From assembly GCF_000237325.1 (NCBI RefSeq), contig NC_017542.1, positions 1,557,501 through 1,621,500 on the forward strand: a stretch of 64,000 nucleotides of DNA, written 5' to 3'. Made by a program: the position numbers and the translations under genes. The first letter of the stretch is position 1; every line of letters starts with the position of its first letter. The notes below the pieces were generated by a model. It had not been told where the DNA came from. It was given only the letters and a program-made list of their open reading frames with translations, and searched no databases. Shown here piece by piece: positions 36,103 to 45,322 of this stretch. The stretch is from Paenibacillus polymyxa M1. GTDB lineage: Bacteria; Bacillota; Bacilli; Paenibacillales; Paenibacillaceae.

Positions 36103-36165
36103 ATGCTGTTTCTATCGCCTGCTTTAGGGGAAGTGCACGTCGGTTCCATCACAAATAACCCGTGA
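36103..36165 (+). CDS. possible leader peptide, 20 residues
   Basis: ATG 36103 follows GGGAGG (36092-36097) at 5 bases. The 20-codon frame (MLFLSPALGE...) ends TGA at 36163-36165, inside the GAGGTGAT ribosome site of the next gene, so its translation could control that of the 65-residue protein. It could also be an accidental small frame. Confidence 0.35.
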   Translation: MLFLSPALGEVHVGSITNNP

Positions 36166-36176
36166 GGTGATCTTTT

Positions 36177-36374
36177 ATGAATACGCAGGATAAGACGCGT
36201 ATGGATAAAGTTACTGTTGAGTTAACCTTTGATGAGGCGTTAGCATTGACTGGTGTCCGTTTTGGGCAGGATCGTCAGATTGGAACGGCCGCACGTCAAA
36301 AAATCAGAGCCGCTTGCCAAAAGACAATTGATTTTTCACCTGCTGATGGGGTAGACTATGAACAATTAAATTAG
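36177..36374 (+). CDS. small hypothetical protein, 65 residues
   Basis: ATG 36177 is preceded by GAGGTGAT. The product (KVTVELTFDEALALTGVRFG...) is soluble with one predicted strand-helix-helix arrangement. No family recognised. It is followed by a strong intrinsic terminator, so it is expressed from its own promoter. Confidence 0.7.
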   Translation: MNTQDKTRMDKVTVELTFDEALALTGVRFGQDRQIGTAARQKIRAACQKTIDFSPADGVDYEQLN

Positions 36375-36398
36375 TTGGACCCCAATCCAAATATATTG

Positions 36399-36448
36399 AA
36401 AAAGGAATTTCATTTCCGTATCTTCAAGCGGGGGTGAAATTCCTTTTT
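36399..36448 (+). terminator. intrinsic terminator
   Basis: AAAAAGGAATTTCA and TGAAATTCCTTTTT, 14-bp perfect arms around a 22-base loop, separating the small gene from trmB. Confidence 0.9.
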
Positions 36449-36478
36449 CCTTGATAACAGAGTATATGGAGGAGTAAC

Positions 36479-37192
36479 ATGCGTTTACGCGGAAGAAAAG
36501 GAATACGTGAAAGTCTGGAAGAACAGCAAGATCTGGTCATTTTGGAACCATCACAGTATAAGGGGAAATGGCAGCAGTTATTTGGTAATGATCGTCCCAT
36601 TCATGTGGAATTTGGTATGGGTAAAGGGCAATTTATAAGCCAAATGAGTTACCGTAATCCAGAGGTTAACTATATCGGCTTTGATATGTATGACGAGCTG
36701 GTTCGCCGTGCTACAGAAAAGTCTCGTCTGGCCTGGAGTGAATCAGAAGTTGTAACACCGCCCAACATCAAATTGGCACTGGCAAACATCGAACAGATCG
36801 AAAATGTTTTCGAACCAGGAGAAGTAGAGCGCATTTATCTGAATTTTAGCGATCCTTGGCCTAAAGCCAAGCATGCACGCCGTCGTTTGACGCATCCGCG
36901 TTTTTTGGACAAGTATCGGCAGCTTCTGAACAGCAAAGGACAAATTCATTTTAAGACGGACTCGGAGACATTGTTTGAGTTTTCTCTGAATTCATTCGCT
37001 GATAGTGGTCTACAAATGACGAATATTTCGTTAAACCTTCATCGTGATGGAATCAATGAGGAGCATGTCATGACAGAGTATGAACAAAAGTTCATGGGTA
37101 AAGGTATGAATATTCATCGTGTCGAGGTGCTGATTGGCAAAGACGCTTTGGAAGAGTACGAAAAAATACGACTCGAAAAATATGGAAAGTAA
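36479..37192 (+). CDS. trmB: tRNA (guanine(46)-N7)-methyltransferase
   Basis: Protein of 237 residues with TrmB hallmarks: VEFGMGKGQFISQM (SAM binding), IGFDMYDELVRRA, and the catalytic RIYLNFSDPWPKAKHARRRLTHPRFL. It methylates G46 of tRNA. ATG 36479 follows ATGGAGGAG. The neighbourhood (mnmL, mnmM, YtpA-like lipase) matches that around ytmQ in B. subtilis. Confidence 0.95.
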   Translation: MRLRGRKGIRESLEEQQDLVILEPSQYKGKWQQLFGNDRPIHVEFGMGKGQFISQMSYRNPEVNYIGFDMYDELVRRATEKSRLAWSESEVVTPPNIKLALANIEQIENVFEPGEVERIYLNFSDPWPKAKHARRRLTHPRFLDKYRQLLNSKGQIHFKTDSETLFEFSLNSFADSGLQMTNISLNLHRDGINEEHVMTEYEQKFMGKGMNIHRVEVLIGKDALEEYEKIRLEKYGK

Positions 37193-37221
37193 AAGCGGGC
37201 AAAATAAATAAAGTAAACAAG

Positions 37222-37253
37222 ACAGGGTGCTTCCTTTTAGGAAAGCACCCTGT
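37222..37253. terminator. bidirectional terminator between trmB and the glycosyltransferase gene
   Basis: ACAGGGTGCTTCC and GGAAAGCACCCTGT (one bulged base) around TTTTA. The hairpin overlaps the last codons of the minus-strand glycosyltransferase gene. Confidence 0.85.
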
Positions 37254-38409
37254 TTGGTTCCAGTATATCCAAAATACTCTGTGCGCTCTGAAGAGGATAA
37301 TATCGCGCTACATTATGGATGTGCTCCTGTCGCTTGCGAACGATTTCTGGAAAATCGTATAGCAGTCGGTTCATCCATTTAACGACAACATCCAGCGAAG
37401 TAATCGGTTCTCCGAAGCCTTGAGCCGTAAAGTACTGACAATTTTCCTCTTCCTGTCCAGGGAGAGGCTTGTGAAACAGCATCGGAATCCCTTTCGCCAG
37501 CCCCTCGGTGCATGTCATTCCACCGGGTTTGGTAATGAGCAGATTCGACACTTCCATTAATTTGTCGATTTCCCGTGTAAATCCGAAAATATGAATATTT
37601 GGATGATTAAACCGAGGATCCAGCTCCATTTTACGACGAATTTTATCATTATGCCCCAAACAAAAAATAAATTGAATCTTTTCTCTCCAATCGGTAAGCG
37701 AACGATGTATGACTTCGTCGTTCATCAGGCCCCAGCCGCCGCCCATAACAAGTACTGTCGGGATGGGTTTAAGTCCAAATTGTTCTCTAATTTCATCGTG
37801 CCCTGGATGTTCCCAAAAATTAGGATGAACCGGAATGCCGGTCACTTGGATTTTTGATACAGGTACTCCGCGCGCGCGCAGCTTACGCATGACTTCAGGC
37901 GTAGATACAAAGTACCGGTCAACCTCAGGACTAATCCATGTTCCATGTGCATCGTAGTCTGTTATGACGGTACACAGCGGGACATGTAAGCCTAAGCGCT
38001 TCAAACGTGAAATGACCGCGCTTGGGATGGGGTGAGTACATACCACCAAATCGGGACGAAGCTGCCGAAGAATATTCCGGGTCTGTGTGTAGAACAGACG
38101 GTGCAAAGCGAGCGTTGTAAGACGGTTTAATGATTTTTTGTATTGATGACGGTAAACCAATCCGACTAGGCGAGGCTGCGATACAACAGTCTTTTTGTAT
38201 GCTGTAATAATAAGCGGGGCCATTCTCGGATTCAAAAAGCTCCCCAGCTCCAGCACTCTTGTCTGCACATCCGGAGAAAGCTTCCGCAAGCTGCTTGAGA
38301 GCGCGTAGGCAGCTTGAGTATGTCCGGCACCGAAACCTTCCGATAATAATAACACTCGTTTTTTAGCCACTCTCATTTCACCTGTTCCTGCTGGGATGTT
38401 CTCAATCAT
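37237..38409 (-). CDS. diacylglycerol glucosyltransferase-like GT28 (MGDG synthase/UgtP family)
   Basis: Protein of 390 residues. The N-terminal part is the MGDG-synthase domain (VLLLSEGFGAGHTQAAYALSSSL, ITAYKKTV), and the C-terminal part is a GT28 domain with VMGGGWGLMNDEVIHRSL and a UDP-sugar-binding section (LITKPGGMTCTEGLAKGIPMLFHKPLPGQEEENCQYFT). It probably adds glucose to diacylglycerol to make glycolipid anchors, at the inner face of the membrane. The start may be the internal Met12 (38376), since no clear ribosome site precedes either. It is 12 bases downstream of the PAP2 gene. Confidence 0.82.
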   Translation of the reverse strand: MIENIPAGTGEMRVAKKRVLLLSEGFGAGHTQAAYALSSSLRKLSPDVQTRVLELGSFLNPRMAPLIITAYKKTVVSQPRLVGLVYRHQYKKSLNRLTTLALHRLFYTQTRNILRQLRPDLVVCTHPIPSAVISRLKRLGLHVPLCTVITDYDAHGTWISPEVDRYFVSTPEVMRKLRARGVPVSKIQVTGIPVHPNFWEHPGHDEIREQFGLKPIPTVLVMGGGWGLMNDEVIHRSLTDWREKIQFIFCLGHNDKIRRKMELDPRFNHPNIHIFGFTREIDKLMEVSNLLITKPGGMTCTEGLAKGIPMLFHKPLPGQEEENCQYFTAQGFGEPITSLDVVVKWMNRLLYDFPEIVRKRQEHIHNVARYYPLQSAQSILDILEPNRVLS

Positions 38410-38421
38410 ACCATATCGGCT

Positions 38422-38949
38422 TTAAGGCCAGAATGCAACCGTTCCTATTGCTGCAGACGTTCCGATGACTGCTCCTGCAAGTACATCCGTGGGATAGTGA
38501 AGCCCCAGGTAAATTCGAGAAAAACCTACAATTATCGCTACAGGCAACAGCAACAGTGCTAGCATGGGTGACTGCAGCATAAAAGGAACGGTAGCCGAAA
38601 AAATAGCGGTTGTATGCCCTGAGGGAAAAGAATGATCCGACAAGGGATTGCGGAATGTATTCGTACCTGGTAGCGCCAAGTACGGGCGTATCCGTGGATA
38701 CAGTTTTTTGACGATAGCCACGGGAATGTGACTGACCGCAAGAGCGATAGCTCCCTTCATGCCGGAATCTTTCCATGGATACGGAGCGAGCCACCAAATC
38801 AGAAGCGTAGAGGCTATTGTAAAGGTAGCCCCGCCTAAATGTGTGAGATAATACAGCCAAAAGTTCAAAAAACGGTTGTGTAAGCGCCCGTTGATCCATT
38901 TGAACAATCGCTGCTCCAGATTTACAAGTTTTACGACTAGACGTTGCAT
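38422..38949 (-). CDS. PAP2 family phosphatase (undecaprenyl-diphosphatase/BcrC-like)
   Basis: Protein of 175 residues with several membrane helices and the PAP2 triad: KKLYPRIRP (KX6RP), FPSGHT (PSGH), and SRIYLGLHYPTD (SRX5HX3D). These enzymes dephosphorylate lipid diphosphates such as undecaprenyl diphosphate, or phosphatidate, at the membrane outer face. Linked to the glycolipid synthase gene, a phosphatidate/lipid role is equally possible. Confidence 0.88.
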   Translation of the reverse strand: MQRLVVKLVNLEQRLFKWINGRLHNRFLNFWLYYLTHLGGATFTIASTLLIWWLAPYPWKDSGMKGAIALAVSHIPVAIVKKLYPRIRPYLALPGTNTFRNPLSDHSFPSGHTTAIFSATVPFMLQSPMLALLLLPVAIIVGFSRIYLGLHYPTDVLAGAVIGTSAAIGTVAFWP

Positions 38950-39548
38950 TTGGTTTCCTCCGGTTGCCGGTTCAGGTCTGTCGGCAAATATTTTGAATCC
39001 ATTTGACAGAATTAGATCTAAGTAATTATTCTCTTGCTCTCATCATATTTTTAAACGCTGTTCATTTCAAGAATCACCACTTACCTGGTTCAATTCTACA
39101 CAAAAATGTTAATGGAATATAAGCCGTTTTGTATAACTTTCTTTGCGTTCATCCGTCTAATAAGATAGAGTGATTAGAAGTGGTTGCTAATTGGCCCACA
39201 AAAAGGAGGGACCAAAGAAATAAAAAGTTAGCAAATGGATGAAAATAAGACCTAAGCGTCATGAATGAGAGGTCCAGCGCCGCATTCTCGGTTCAAACGG
39301 GAATTTGTCGTGTTTTTTTGCTGCTGAGACCCGTTTAGGGGCTTTGACAAAAGATTGAAAACCAACGAAAATCGTAATGGCATTCCTGTGTCAGCCAAAA
39401 GGGGGCTGCGCAGAGCCAAAGAAGAAAGCAAGGGTCGGGTCAAAACTACAGAAAAGGCGCACAAAGCGCCGCAACTTGCGCTACACAGATAGAAAACAGA
39501 CAAACGCAAGATTTTTAAAGGGGTATAAAAAGGGGGTAACAAGAGATC
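38950..39548 (+). other. 599-base region with structured leader before the GT2 gene
   Basis: No gene I can support. Several stems occur before the GT2 start: GAATG/CATTC, AACGGG/CCCGTT (39297-39347), CAGCC/GGCTG, GGCGC-ACAAA-GCGCC (39456-39470), and CTTGCG/CGCAAG (39475-39510). An AAAGGAGGGA without start codon lies near 39202. Could be a regulatory leader, but it matches no riboswitch that I can recognise. Confidence 0.4.
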
Positions 39549-40787
39549 ATGTTAGACGCTATTTTCGTGACGCTCCAGATCATACTGGCGTTGATCGCAG
39601 TCTATCAGTTTGCATTCTCCTTGTTCGGATTGGTTCGTAAGAAAAGGAAAGAGCAGGCGGCTCCAGAAAAATCATTTGCTATTTTAGTCGCTGCCCACAA
39701 TGAAGAACAAGTTGTCGGAGCACTGATGGAAAATTTAAAGCAGCTTGACTATCCAAAGGAACTGTACGATGTATTCGTAATCTGTGATAACTGCACAGAT
39801 AAGACAGCGGACATCGTTCGCGCTCACGGCATGAATGCTTGTGAACGTACGAATCCGAATTTGCGTGGTAAAGGCTATGCTATTGAGTGGATGCTCAAAG
39901 AGCTATGGGCTATGCGGCGTCAATATGATGCCATTGTCATGTTTGATGCCGACAATTTGGCGCATACCAATTTCCTGAGCGAAATGAATAATGATTTGTG
40001 CTCAGGTGCTCGTGTTATCCAGGGATACATTGATACTAAGAACCCTGAGGACTCTTGGATCACAGCAGCATACGGGGTATCTTATTGGTACATCAACCGT
40101 CTGTGGCAGTTGTCACGTCACAACCTGAATATGGCTAATTTCCTCGGTGGTACAGGCATGTGCTTTGAAACAAATCTGCTCAAGGAAATGGGCTGGGGTG
40201 CAACAAGTCTGGTAGAGGATTTGGAATTCACTATGCGTTGTACACAACGCAACGTGTATCCAAGATTTAATTACGATGCCAAGGTGTATGATGAGAAGCC
40301 GTTGACGTTCAAAGCTTCTTCTAGACAGCGTCTGCGCTGGATGCAAGGTCACTTCACGGTTGCTCGTCGTTATTTCTTCCCGTTGCTGTGGCAGAGTATC
40401 AAGCATAGAAGCCTGATTAAATTCGATATGGCTCTTTATGGTCTGAACGTGTACATCGTACTGTTTACCTTTTTGATGACAGTAGCGATGTGGATAGATA
40501 TTGTATTATTTGGTGGTCCCAATATTGAAAATATCTACGTACAATTCCCTGCTTGGACCGGTTTTGTGGCTGTGAGTCTGAATATTATCACCTTTTTAAT
40601 CGCGATGATCTTGGAAAAGGTCACGTTCAAAAAAGTATATCTGTACTTGCTGCTGTTCCCAGTCTATCTGATTTCGTGGTATCCGATTACGTTCTATGCG
40701 TTCTTTACACAGAACAACAAGCAATGGAGCCACACCCAGCATACGCGTGTCGTTCGTCTGGAAGAGGTTCAGAGCAAGCAAGGCTAA
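39549..40787 (+). CDS. membrane glycosyltransferase, family 2 (BcsA/NdvB-like)
   Basis: Protein of 412 residues: one N-terminal membrane helix, a GT-A domain with FAILVAAHNEEQVV, CDNCTDKTADI, MFDADN (DxD) and TSLVEDLEFTMRC (ED base), the processive-type QRLRWMQGH motif, and three C-terminal membrane helices. It makes or modifies an extracellular polysaccharide at the membrane. Start ATG 39549 with AAGGGGGTAACAAGAGATC upstream. Long leader precedes it. Confidence 0.88.
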   Translation: MLDAIFVTLQIILALIAVYQFAFSLFGLVRKKRKEQAAPEKSFAILVAAHNEEQVVGALMENLKQLDYPKELYDVFVICDNCTDKTADIVRAHGMNACERTNPNLRGKGYAIEWMLKELWAMRRQYDAIVMFDADNLAHTNFLSEMNNDLCSGARVIQGYIDTKNPEDSWITAAYGVSYWYINRLWQLSRHNLNMANFLGGTGMCFETNLLKEMGWGATSLVEDLEFTMRCTQRNVYPRFNYDAKVYDEKPLTFKASSRQRLRWMQGHFTVARRYFFPLLWQSIKHRSLIKFDMALYGLNVYIVLFTFLMTVAMWIDIVLFGGPNIENIYVQFPAWTGFVAVSLNIITFLIAMILEKVTFKKVYLYLLLFPVYLISWYPITFYAFFTQNNKQWSHTQHTRVVRLEEVQSKQG

Positions 40788-40851
40788 TTAACAATGAAGT
40801 AAGACTATGCAACCTACAGCGGATGTGTACACCTAATTTTTTATAAAAGTG

Positions 40852-40880
40852 TTGACACCTCTGTAGTAGCATGATATGAT
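40852..40880 (+). promoter_or_regulatory. sigma-A promoter of infC-rpmI-rplT
   Basis: TTGACA (40852-40857), 17-base spacer, TATGAT (40875-40880). Near-consensus. Confidence 0.88.
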
Positions 40881-40886
40881 ACTTGA

Positions 40887-41093
40887 GTATGTTAATTGAA
40901 AAGTATGGATTAACAAGCAGAAGGTCCGACTTCTCACCTGTCCGGTATTGCCGGCTGGTCATGATCCAATGATTTGTGAATTGAACTTTCATGATGAATT
41001 GAGTATCAGACAGGGATGTCGGCTGCATAGTCGTCATCCCTTTTTTGTGCTTAAACACAATACAACAATAACAGGTTCTGGAGGTGGAGGGTT
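40887..41093 (+). ncRNA. L20-type leader with attenuator upstream of infC
   Basis: About 205-base leader between the promoter and infC. It holds hairpins (AGAAGGTCCGACTTCT; CCGGTATTGCCGG) and an intrinsic terminator AGGGATG...CATCCCT plus TTTTTT at 41012-41046, 47 bases before the infC start. In Firmicutes the infC operon is controlled by such a leader, read through or ended according to ribosomal protein L20. Here the assignment rests on position and the terminator; the L20-binding site was not modelled. Confidence 0.75.
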
Positions 41094-41606
41094 ATTAGTA
41101 AGGAACATATGATCAATGATGAGATTCGAGTGAGAGAAGTACGTCTAGTTGGTGCAAACGGGGAACAAATCGGTATTAAACCGACTCGTGAAGCTCTGCA
41201 AATGGCTATTGATGCAAACTTGGATCTCGTGAACGTGGCGCCTCAAGCGAAGCCGCCCGTGTGTCGGATTATGGATTACGGTAAATTCCGCTATGAGCAA
41301 CAGAAGAAAGAAAAGGAAGCCCGTAAAAACCAGAAGATCGTTGACATCAAAGAGGTATGGTTCCGTTCCAACATCGAGGAACATGACTACCAGACCAAGT
41401 TTCGCAATGTGGTGAAGTTCCTGAATGAAGGGGACAAGGTGAAATGCTCTGTTCGTTTTCGTGGTCGCGAAATTACCCATGCTAATGTGGGACAAAAAAT
41501 TCTCGAACGTGTAAAAACGGAAGTTGCTGATCTTTGTACCGTGGAGCGCCAACCCAAGCTCGAAGGACGCAGCATGATTATGATATTGGCTCCAAAGAGT
41601 CAATGA
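41094..41606 (+). CDS. infC: translation initiation factor IF-3, ATT start
   Basis: IF-3 of 170 residues starting at ATT 41094 (reading ISKEHMINDEIRVREV as in other Gram-positive infC genes), with GGAGGTGG at 41080-41087 about 9 bases before it. The internal ATG 41109 would lose the conserved head. N-domain about 15-80 (DLVNVAPQAKPPVCRIMDYGKF), linker, C-domain ending MILAPKSQ. The rare ATT start is the known autoregulatory trait of infC. First gene of the ribosomal operon, followed 20 bases later by rpmI. Confidence 0.97.
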   Translation: MSKEHMINDEIRVREVRLVGANGEQIGIKPTREALQMAIDANLDLVNVAPQAKPPVCRIMDYGKFRYEQQKKEKEARKNQKIVDIKEVWFRSNIEEHDYQTKFRNVVKFLNEGDKVKCSVRFRGREITHANVGQKILERVKTEVADLCTVERQPKLEGRSMIMILAPKSQ

Positions 41607-41626
41607 CAAATTAAGGAGGAAGTTCA

Positions 41627-41827
41627 ATGCCAAAAATGAAAACACATAGCAGCCTTAAAGGCCGCTTCAAAATTACCGGTACTGGTAAAGTAACGCGTTA
41701 CAAAGCTTACAGAAACCACTTGCTTTCCCACAAATCCAAACGTGCAAAACGCGTTCTGGGTACTAACCCTGAGATGGCACCTGGGGACGTTAGACGTCTG
41801 AAACAAGGTCTTGCTAACCTGAAATAG
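41627..41827 (+). CDS. rpmI: 50S ribosomal protein L35
   Basis: Basic protein of 66 residues with the L35 start [20 protein letters not shown] and the lysine- and arginine-rich middle ([17 protein letters not shown]). AAGGAGG lies 8 bases before ATG 41627. Between infC and rplT, the standard order. Confidence 0.98.
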   Translation: MPKMKTHSSLKGRFKITGTGKVTRYKAYRNHLLSHKSKRAKRVLGTNPEMAPGDVRRLKQGLANLK

Positions 41828-41880
41828 CATTAAGCACGGAAATAAATAAAGTATAAACATTATTTGGGAGGTCTTTTGAT

Positions 41881-42240
41881 ATGGCAAGAGTAAAGGGCGG
41901 ATTCGTCGTTCGTCGTCGTCATAAAAAAGTATTGAAGCTTGCTAAAGGTTATTTTGGTTCCAAACACCGCATTTTTAAAACAGCTAACGAGCAGGTAATG
42001 AAATCGCTTGTTTACGCATACCGTGACCGTCGTCAGACGAAACGTAACTTCCGCAGACTGTGGATCGTGCGTATCAACGCAGCAGCTCGTTTGAATGGTT
42101 TGTCTTACAGCAAATTGATGCACGGTCTGAAATTGGCTGGTGTAGACATTAACCGTAAAATCTTGGCTGATCTTGCAGTCAATGATATTAATGCATTCAA
42201 CTCTTTGGCAACTGTTGCTAAAGGTAAAATCAACGCTTAA
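41881..42240 (+). CDS. rplT: 50S ribosomal protein L20
   Basis: Basic protein of 119 residues with the L20 head ([20 protein letters not shown]) and core ([39 protein letters not shown]). It builds the early 23S rRNA core and is likely the repressor acting on the leader at 40887-41093. Last gene of the operon; terminator follows. Confidence 0.98.
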   Translation: MARVKGGFVVRRRHKKVLKLAKGYFGSKHRIFKTANEQVMKSLVYAYRDRRQTKRNFRRLWIVRINAAARLNGLSYSKLMHGLKLAGVDINRKILADLAVNDINAFNSLATVAKGKINA

Positions 42241-42270
42241 TTAAGGCGTAAAAACCGCGAAAGTGGTAAC

Positions 42271-42313
42271 AAAGGTGTCCCGAGCAGTACGCTGTGTAGG
42301 GACGCCTTTTTTT
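42271..42313 (+). terminator. intrinsic terminator of infC-rpmI-rplT
   Basis: AAGGTGTCCC and GGGACGCCTT pair around GAGCAGTACGCTGTGTA, followed by seven T. Confidence 0.92.
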
Positions 42314-42460
42314 GTACATTCTTAACACTAAAAAGGACTTCGTTTTCTTCGAAATACGAATAAATATGACGTGTGATGATAGAATGTATGGATTTTTCGA
42401 TTTTGTAACGCTTACATTTTTGGGATTCTAAAAAAAATTGACCCAAGGTTATTAATTGTC

Positions 42461-42489
42461 TAGATTTTAGCCGATCATAATTGTATAAT
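42461..42489 (+). promoter_or_regulatory. promoter candidate of the nucleoside transporter operon
   Basis: TAGATT, 17-base spacer, TATAAT (42484-42489). The -35 is weak. A CodY-like TATTTTCTAAAGAAAA (42549-42564) lies in the leader, matching the CodY consensus at only about 10 of 15, so control by CodY is a hint only. Confidence 0.5.
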
Positions 42490-42607
42490 CTCTAAAGTAA
42501 GTCTTCTGTACGATCTGTCTCGTCAGTAAATGACATGAAAATGATGTGTATTTTCTAAAGAAAAGAGACAGTCCAGGGATCTAACACTAAGGGGGAACAG
42601 TATCAGC

Positions 42608-43645
42608 ATGAAGAAATTGTTTAGTATGTCTTTGGTTATGCTGCTGGCGATCTCGGTCATTCTCGCAGGCTGCGGTAACAAAAATCAAGGTGCGTCCAAC
42701 GCAAATGGTGGAGAAGCAGGCGGTTCTGCCAAAACATCAAATGTCCAACTTGGCATGGTTACTGATGTGGGTGGAGTAAACGACAAATCGTTTAACCAAT
42801 CTGCTTGGGAGGCACTTCAAGCTATTGAGAAAGAATCAGGCGTTAAAGTTAAATACCTGCAAAGTAAATCCGACCAAGATTATATTCCTAACCTCAACCA
42901 ATTCGTTAAGGGTGATTTCAACCTGACTTGGGGAATCGGTTTTAATCTAGCTAATGCGATTGGACAAGTAGCAAAAGACAATCCGAACAAAAATTTGGCG
43001 ATCATTGATAGTGTTGTGGATGCGCCTAACGTTAAATCGGTTGTATTTGCTGAAAATGAAGGTTCCTTCCTGGTGGGGGTTGTGGCTGGTAAACTTACTA
43101 AAACAAACAAAATTGGTTTTGTGGGTGGACAAGACAGCCCGCTGATCAAACGTTTTGAAAAAGGATTTGAAGCAGGGATTAAGGCTGTTAATCCAAAAGC
43201 ACAACTGAATGTGAACTATACGGGTGCATTTGATAAGCCAGATCTCGGTAAGGCTGCAGCAGCAACGATCTACAACGATGGTGCGGATATTATTTTCCAT
43301 GCAGCTGGCGGATCAGGAACAGGCGTATTTAACGAAGCACTCGCGCGTAAGCAGCAAGGTCAGCAAGTATGGGTTATCGGTGTAGATAAAGACCAATCAC
43401 TTGAGTTTGGTGACGAGGTAACATTAACTTCCATGGTAAAACGCGTAGATGAAGCAGTAAAACGCGTATCCCAAGAAGTAATTGACGGTAAGTTTAAGGG
43501 CGGTGTCGAAACACTGGCTCTGAAAGATAACGGAATTGGTTTGGCAGATACATCTACAAAAAACGTTCCAAAAGACGTGCTTGATCTTGTAGAACAATAC
43601 AAGCAAAAAATCATTAAAGGCGAGATTACAGTCCCTTCGAAATAA
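42608..43645 (+). CDS. BMP family lipoprotein, nucleoside ABC transporter substrate-binding protein (NupN/YufN-like)
   Basis: Protein of 345 residues with a lipoprotein signal (ILAGC, Cys22) and the BMP/Med binding fold (VQLGMVTDVGGVNDKSFNQSAWEAL, then AENEGSFLVGVVAGKLTKTNKIGFVGG). It captures nucleosides (guanosine or related purines in B. subtilis NupN). The ATPase gene follows after a hairpin, and two permease genes follow that. ATG 42608, with GGGGGAAC upstream. Confidence 0.93.
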   Translation: MKKLFSMSLVMLLAISVILAGCGNKNQGASNANGGEAGGSAKTSNVQLGMVTDVGGVNDKSFNQSAWEALQAIEKESGVKVKYLQSKSDQDYIPNLNQFVKGDFNLTWGIGFNLANAIGQVAKDNPNKNLAIIDSVVDAPNVKSVVFAENEGSFLVGVVAGKLTKTNKIGFVGGQDSPLIKRFEKGFEAGIKAVNPKAQLNVNYTGAFDKPDLGKAAAATIYNDGADIIFHAAGGSGTGVFNEALARKQQGQQVWVIGVDKDQSLEFGDEVTLTSMVKRVDEAVKRVSQEVIDGKFKGGVETLALKDNGIGLADTSTKNVPKDVLDLVEQYKQKIIKGEITVPSK

Positions 43646-43672
43646 GTTAGACTGAAGAACATAGAGGTGGCG

Positions 43673-43701
43673 ACAAGGCTGGTTCATAAGACTAGCCTTG
43701 T
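43673..43701 (+). terminator. internal attenuating hairpin after the lipoprotein gene
   Basis: ACAAGGCT and AGCCTTGT pair; a short T-rich tail follows. It probably trims the mRNA so that the lipoprotein is made in excess of the transporter. Confidence 0.6.
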
Positions 43702-43783
43702 TCTTACGTCTGGAGTTATAAGATTATAACGGTCAATATCAGCTCATTGGAGCACATACTATAAAGTGTATAAGGGTGATCTC

Positions 43784-45322
43784 ATGGATGCAGCGACCCC
43801 CGTCGTTGAGTTAAAGCAAATTACAAAACGATTCCCCGGCATCGTTGCCAACGACTCCATCAGCATCAAGCTGCATAAGGGAGAAATTCATGCCCTTTTG
43901 GGTGAGAATGGCGCGGGTAAATCTACGCTTATGAATATTCTTTTCGGACTATATCAGCCGGATGAAGGGACCATTGAAATGGGAGGGAACCCCGTACAGA
44001 TTGATAGTCCAAATAGGGCGATTGATCTGGGGATCGGCATGGTGCATCAGCATTTTAAGCTCGTACAGCCGTTTACCGTAACCGAAAATATTGTCCTTGG
44101 GTCGGAGCCACGTAAAGGTCTGAAAATCAATTATAAAAAGGCTGACGCAGAAGTACAGCGGTTGTCTGAACAATACGGACTTCAGGTAAATCCGAATGCC
44201 AAAATTGAGGATATATCTGTTGGTATGCAGCAGCGTGTGGAAATTATCAAAACGCTCTATCGCGGTGCAGATATTCTGATTTTCGATGAGCCAACCGCGG
44301 TGCTGACACCGCAGGAAATCTCTGAGTTGCTGGAAATTATGAAGCGCTTAGTAGCTGAAGGCAAATCAATCATTCTTATCACTCATAAACTCAAAGAAAT
44401 TATGCAAATTGCAGATACGGTTACGATCATTCGCCGAGGTAAAGTTATTGACACGGTCAAAACATCCGAAACAACACCAAATGAGCTGGCGGAGAAAATG
44501 GTGGGCCGTCGTGTGTCCTTTAAAGTGGATAAGAAGCTTGCTCAACCAGGACAAACTGTACTGGAAATGAACAAAGTAATTTCTAAAAACAAGGATGGCA
44601 TTCATGTTCTGAATGAATTGAACCTGCAGGTTAAGGCCGGCGAGATTTTGGGGATTGCTGGAGTAGACGGCAATGGACAGAGTGAGCTGATAGAAGCTTT
44701 GACAGGATTACGCAAGGTGGATAGCGGAAGTATCCGTTTGCTCGGAAAAGAACTGGCAAATCAGCCACCGCGCAAAATTTCAGAGGCAGGCGTTTCACAT
44801 ATACCGGAGGACCGCCATAAGCATGGATTGGTGCTCGATTTTTCCATGAGTGAAAATATGGTGCTGGAGACGTATTATCAGGCGCCTTACAGTAAAAATG
44901 GCTTCTTGAACAAGGACGCTATAGAAAAGCAGGCAAAAAGTCTTATCGAGAAGTTTGATGTTAGAACACCAGATATTCATACCAAGGCAAGATCGCTATC
45001 TGGTGGGAATCAGCAAAAAGCAATCATAGCGCGTGAAATTGATAAAAACCCAGACCTTCTCATTGCGGCGCAGCCTACACGCGGGCTGGATGTCGGGGCT
45101 ATTGAATTTGTCCAGAAACAATTGATTGCCCAGCGGGATCAAGGTAAAGCAGTACTGCTCATTTCTTTTGAGCTGGACGAGATTATGAATGTATCCGATC
45201 GAATTGCTGTTATCTATGAAGGCAAGATTGTCGGGGAAGTGCTGCCTGAAGAAACGAATGACCAGGAACTGGGACTGATGATGGCAGGAAGTGCAGTGAA
45301 GAAAGGAGCAGAGAATGGCTAA
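43784..45322 (+). CDS. nucleoside ABC transporter, double ATP-binding subunit (NupO-like)
   Basis: Protein of 512 residues with two ABC domains. First: Walker [10 protein letters not shown], signature VGMQQRVEI and Walker [12 protein letters not shown]. Second: GVDGNGQSE in place of a standard Walker A, signature [14 protein letters not shown] and [15 protein letters not shown]. The second site is degenerate, as in the RbsA/NupO group. ATG 43784 with AAGGGTGAT upstream is preferred over GTG 43766. The stop overlaps the first permease start by 8 bases. Confidence 0.93.
   Translation: MDAATPVVELKQITKRFPGIVANDSISIKLHKGEIHALLGENGAGKSTLMNILFGLYQPDEGTIEMGGNPVQIDSPNRAIDLGIGMVHQHFKLVQPFTVTENIVLGSEPRKGLKINYKKADAEVQRLSEQYGLQVNPNAKIEDISVGMQQRVEIIKTLYRGADILIFDEPTAVLTPQEISELLEIMKRLVAEGKSIILITHKLKEIMQIADTVTIIRRGKVIDTVKTSETTPNELAEKMVGRRVSFKVDKKLAQPGQTVLEMNKVISKNKDGIHVLNELNLQVKAGEILGIAGVDGNGQSELIEALTGLRKVDSGSIRLLGKELANQPPRKISEAGVSHIPEDRHKHGLVLDFSMSENMVLETYYQAPYSKNGFLNKDAIEKQAKSLIEKFDVRTPDIHTKARSLSGGNQQKAIIAREIDKNPDLLIAAQPTRGLDVGAIEFVQKQLIAQRDQGKAVLLISFELDEIMNVSDRIAVIYEGKIVGEVLPEETNDQELGLMMAGSAVKKGAENG

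Noticed and set aside
35973..36158. 61-residue frame between mnmL and the 65-residue gene
   Set aside because: Its ATG lies before the -35 element and there is no ribosome site; it spans the promoter and leader and is likely accidental.
39377..39640. 87-residue frame upstream of the GT2 gene, and the opposite-strand 39252-39542 frame
   Set aside because: No ribosome site, biased basic composition and overlap with the GT2 start; they look like chance frames in a structured leader.
42549..42564. CodY-like box before the nucleoside transporter
   Set aside because: Only about 10 of 15 positions agree with the consensus, so it was not listed as a site.
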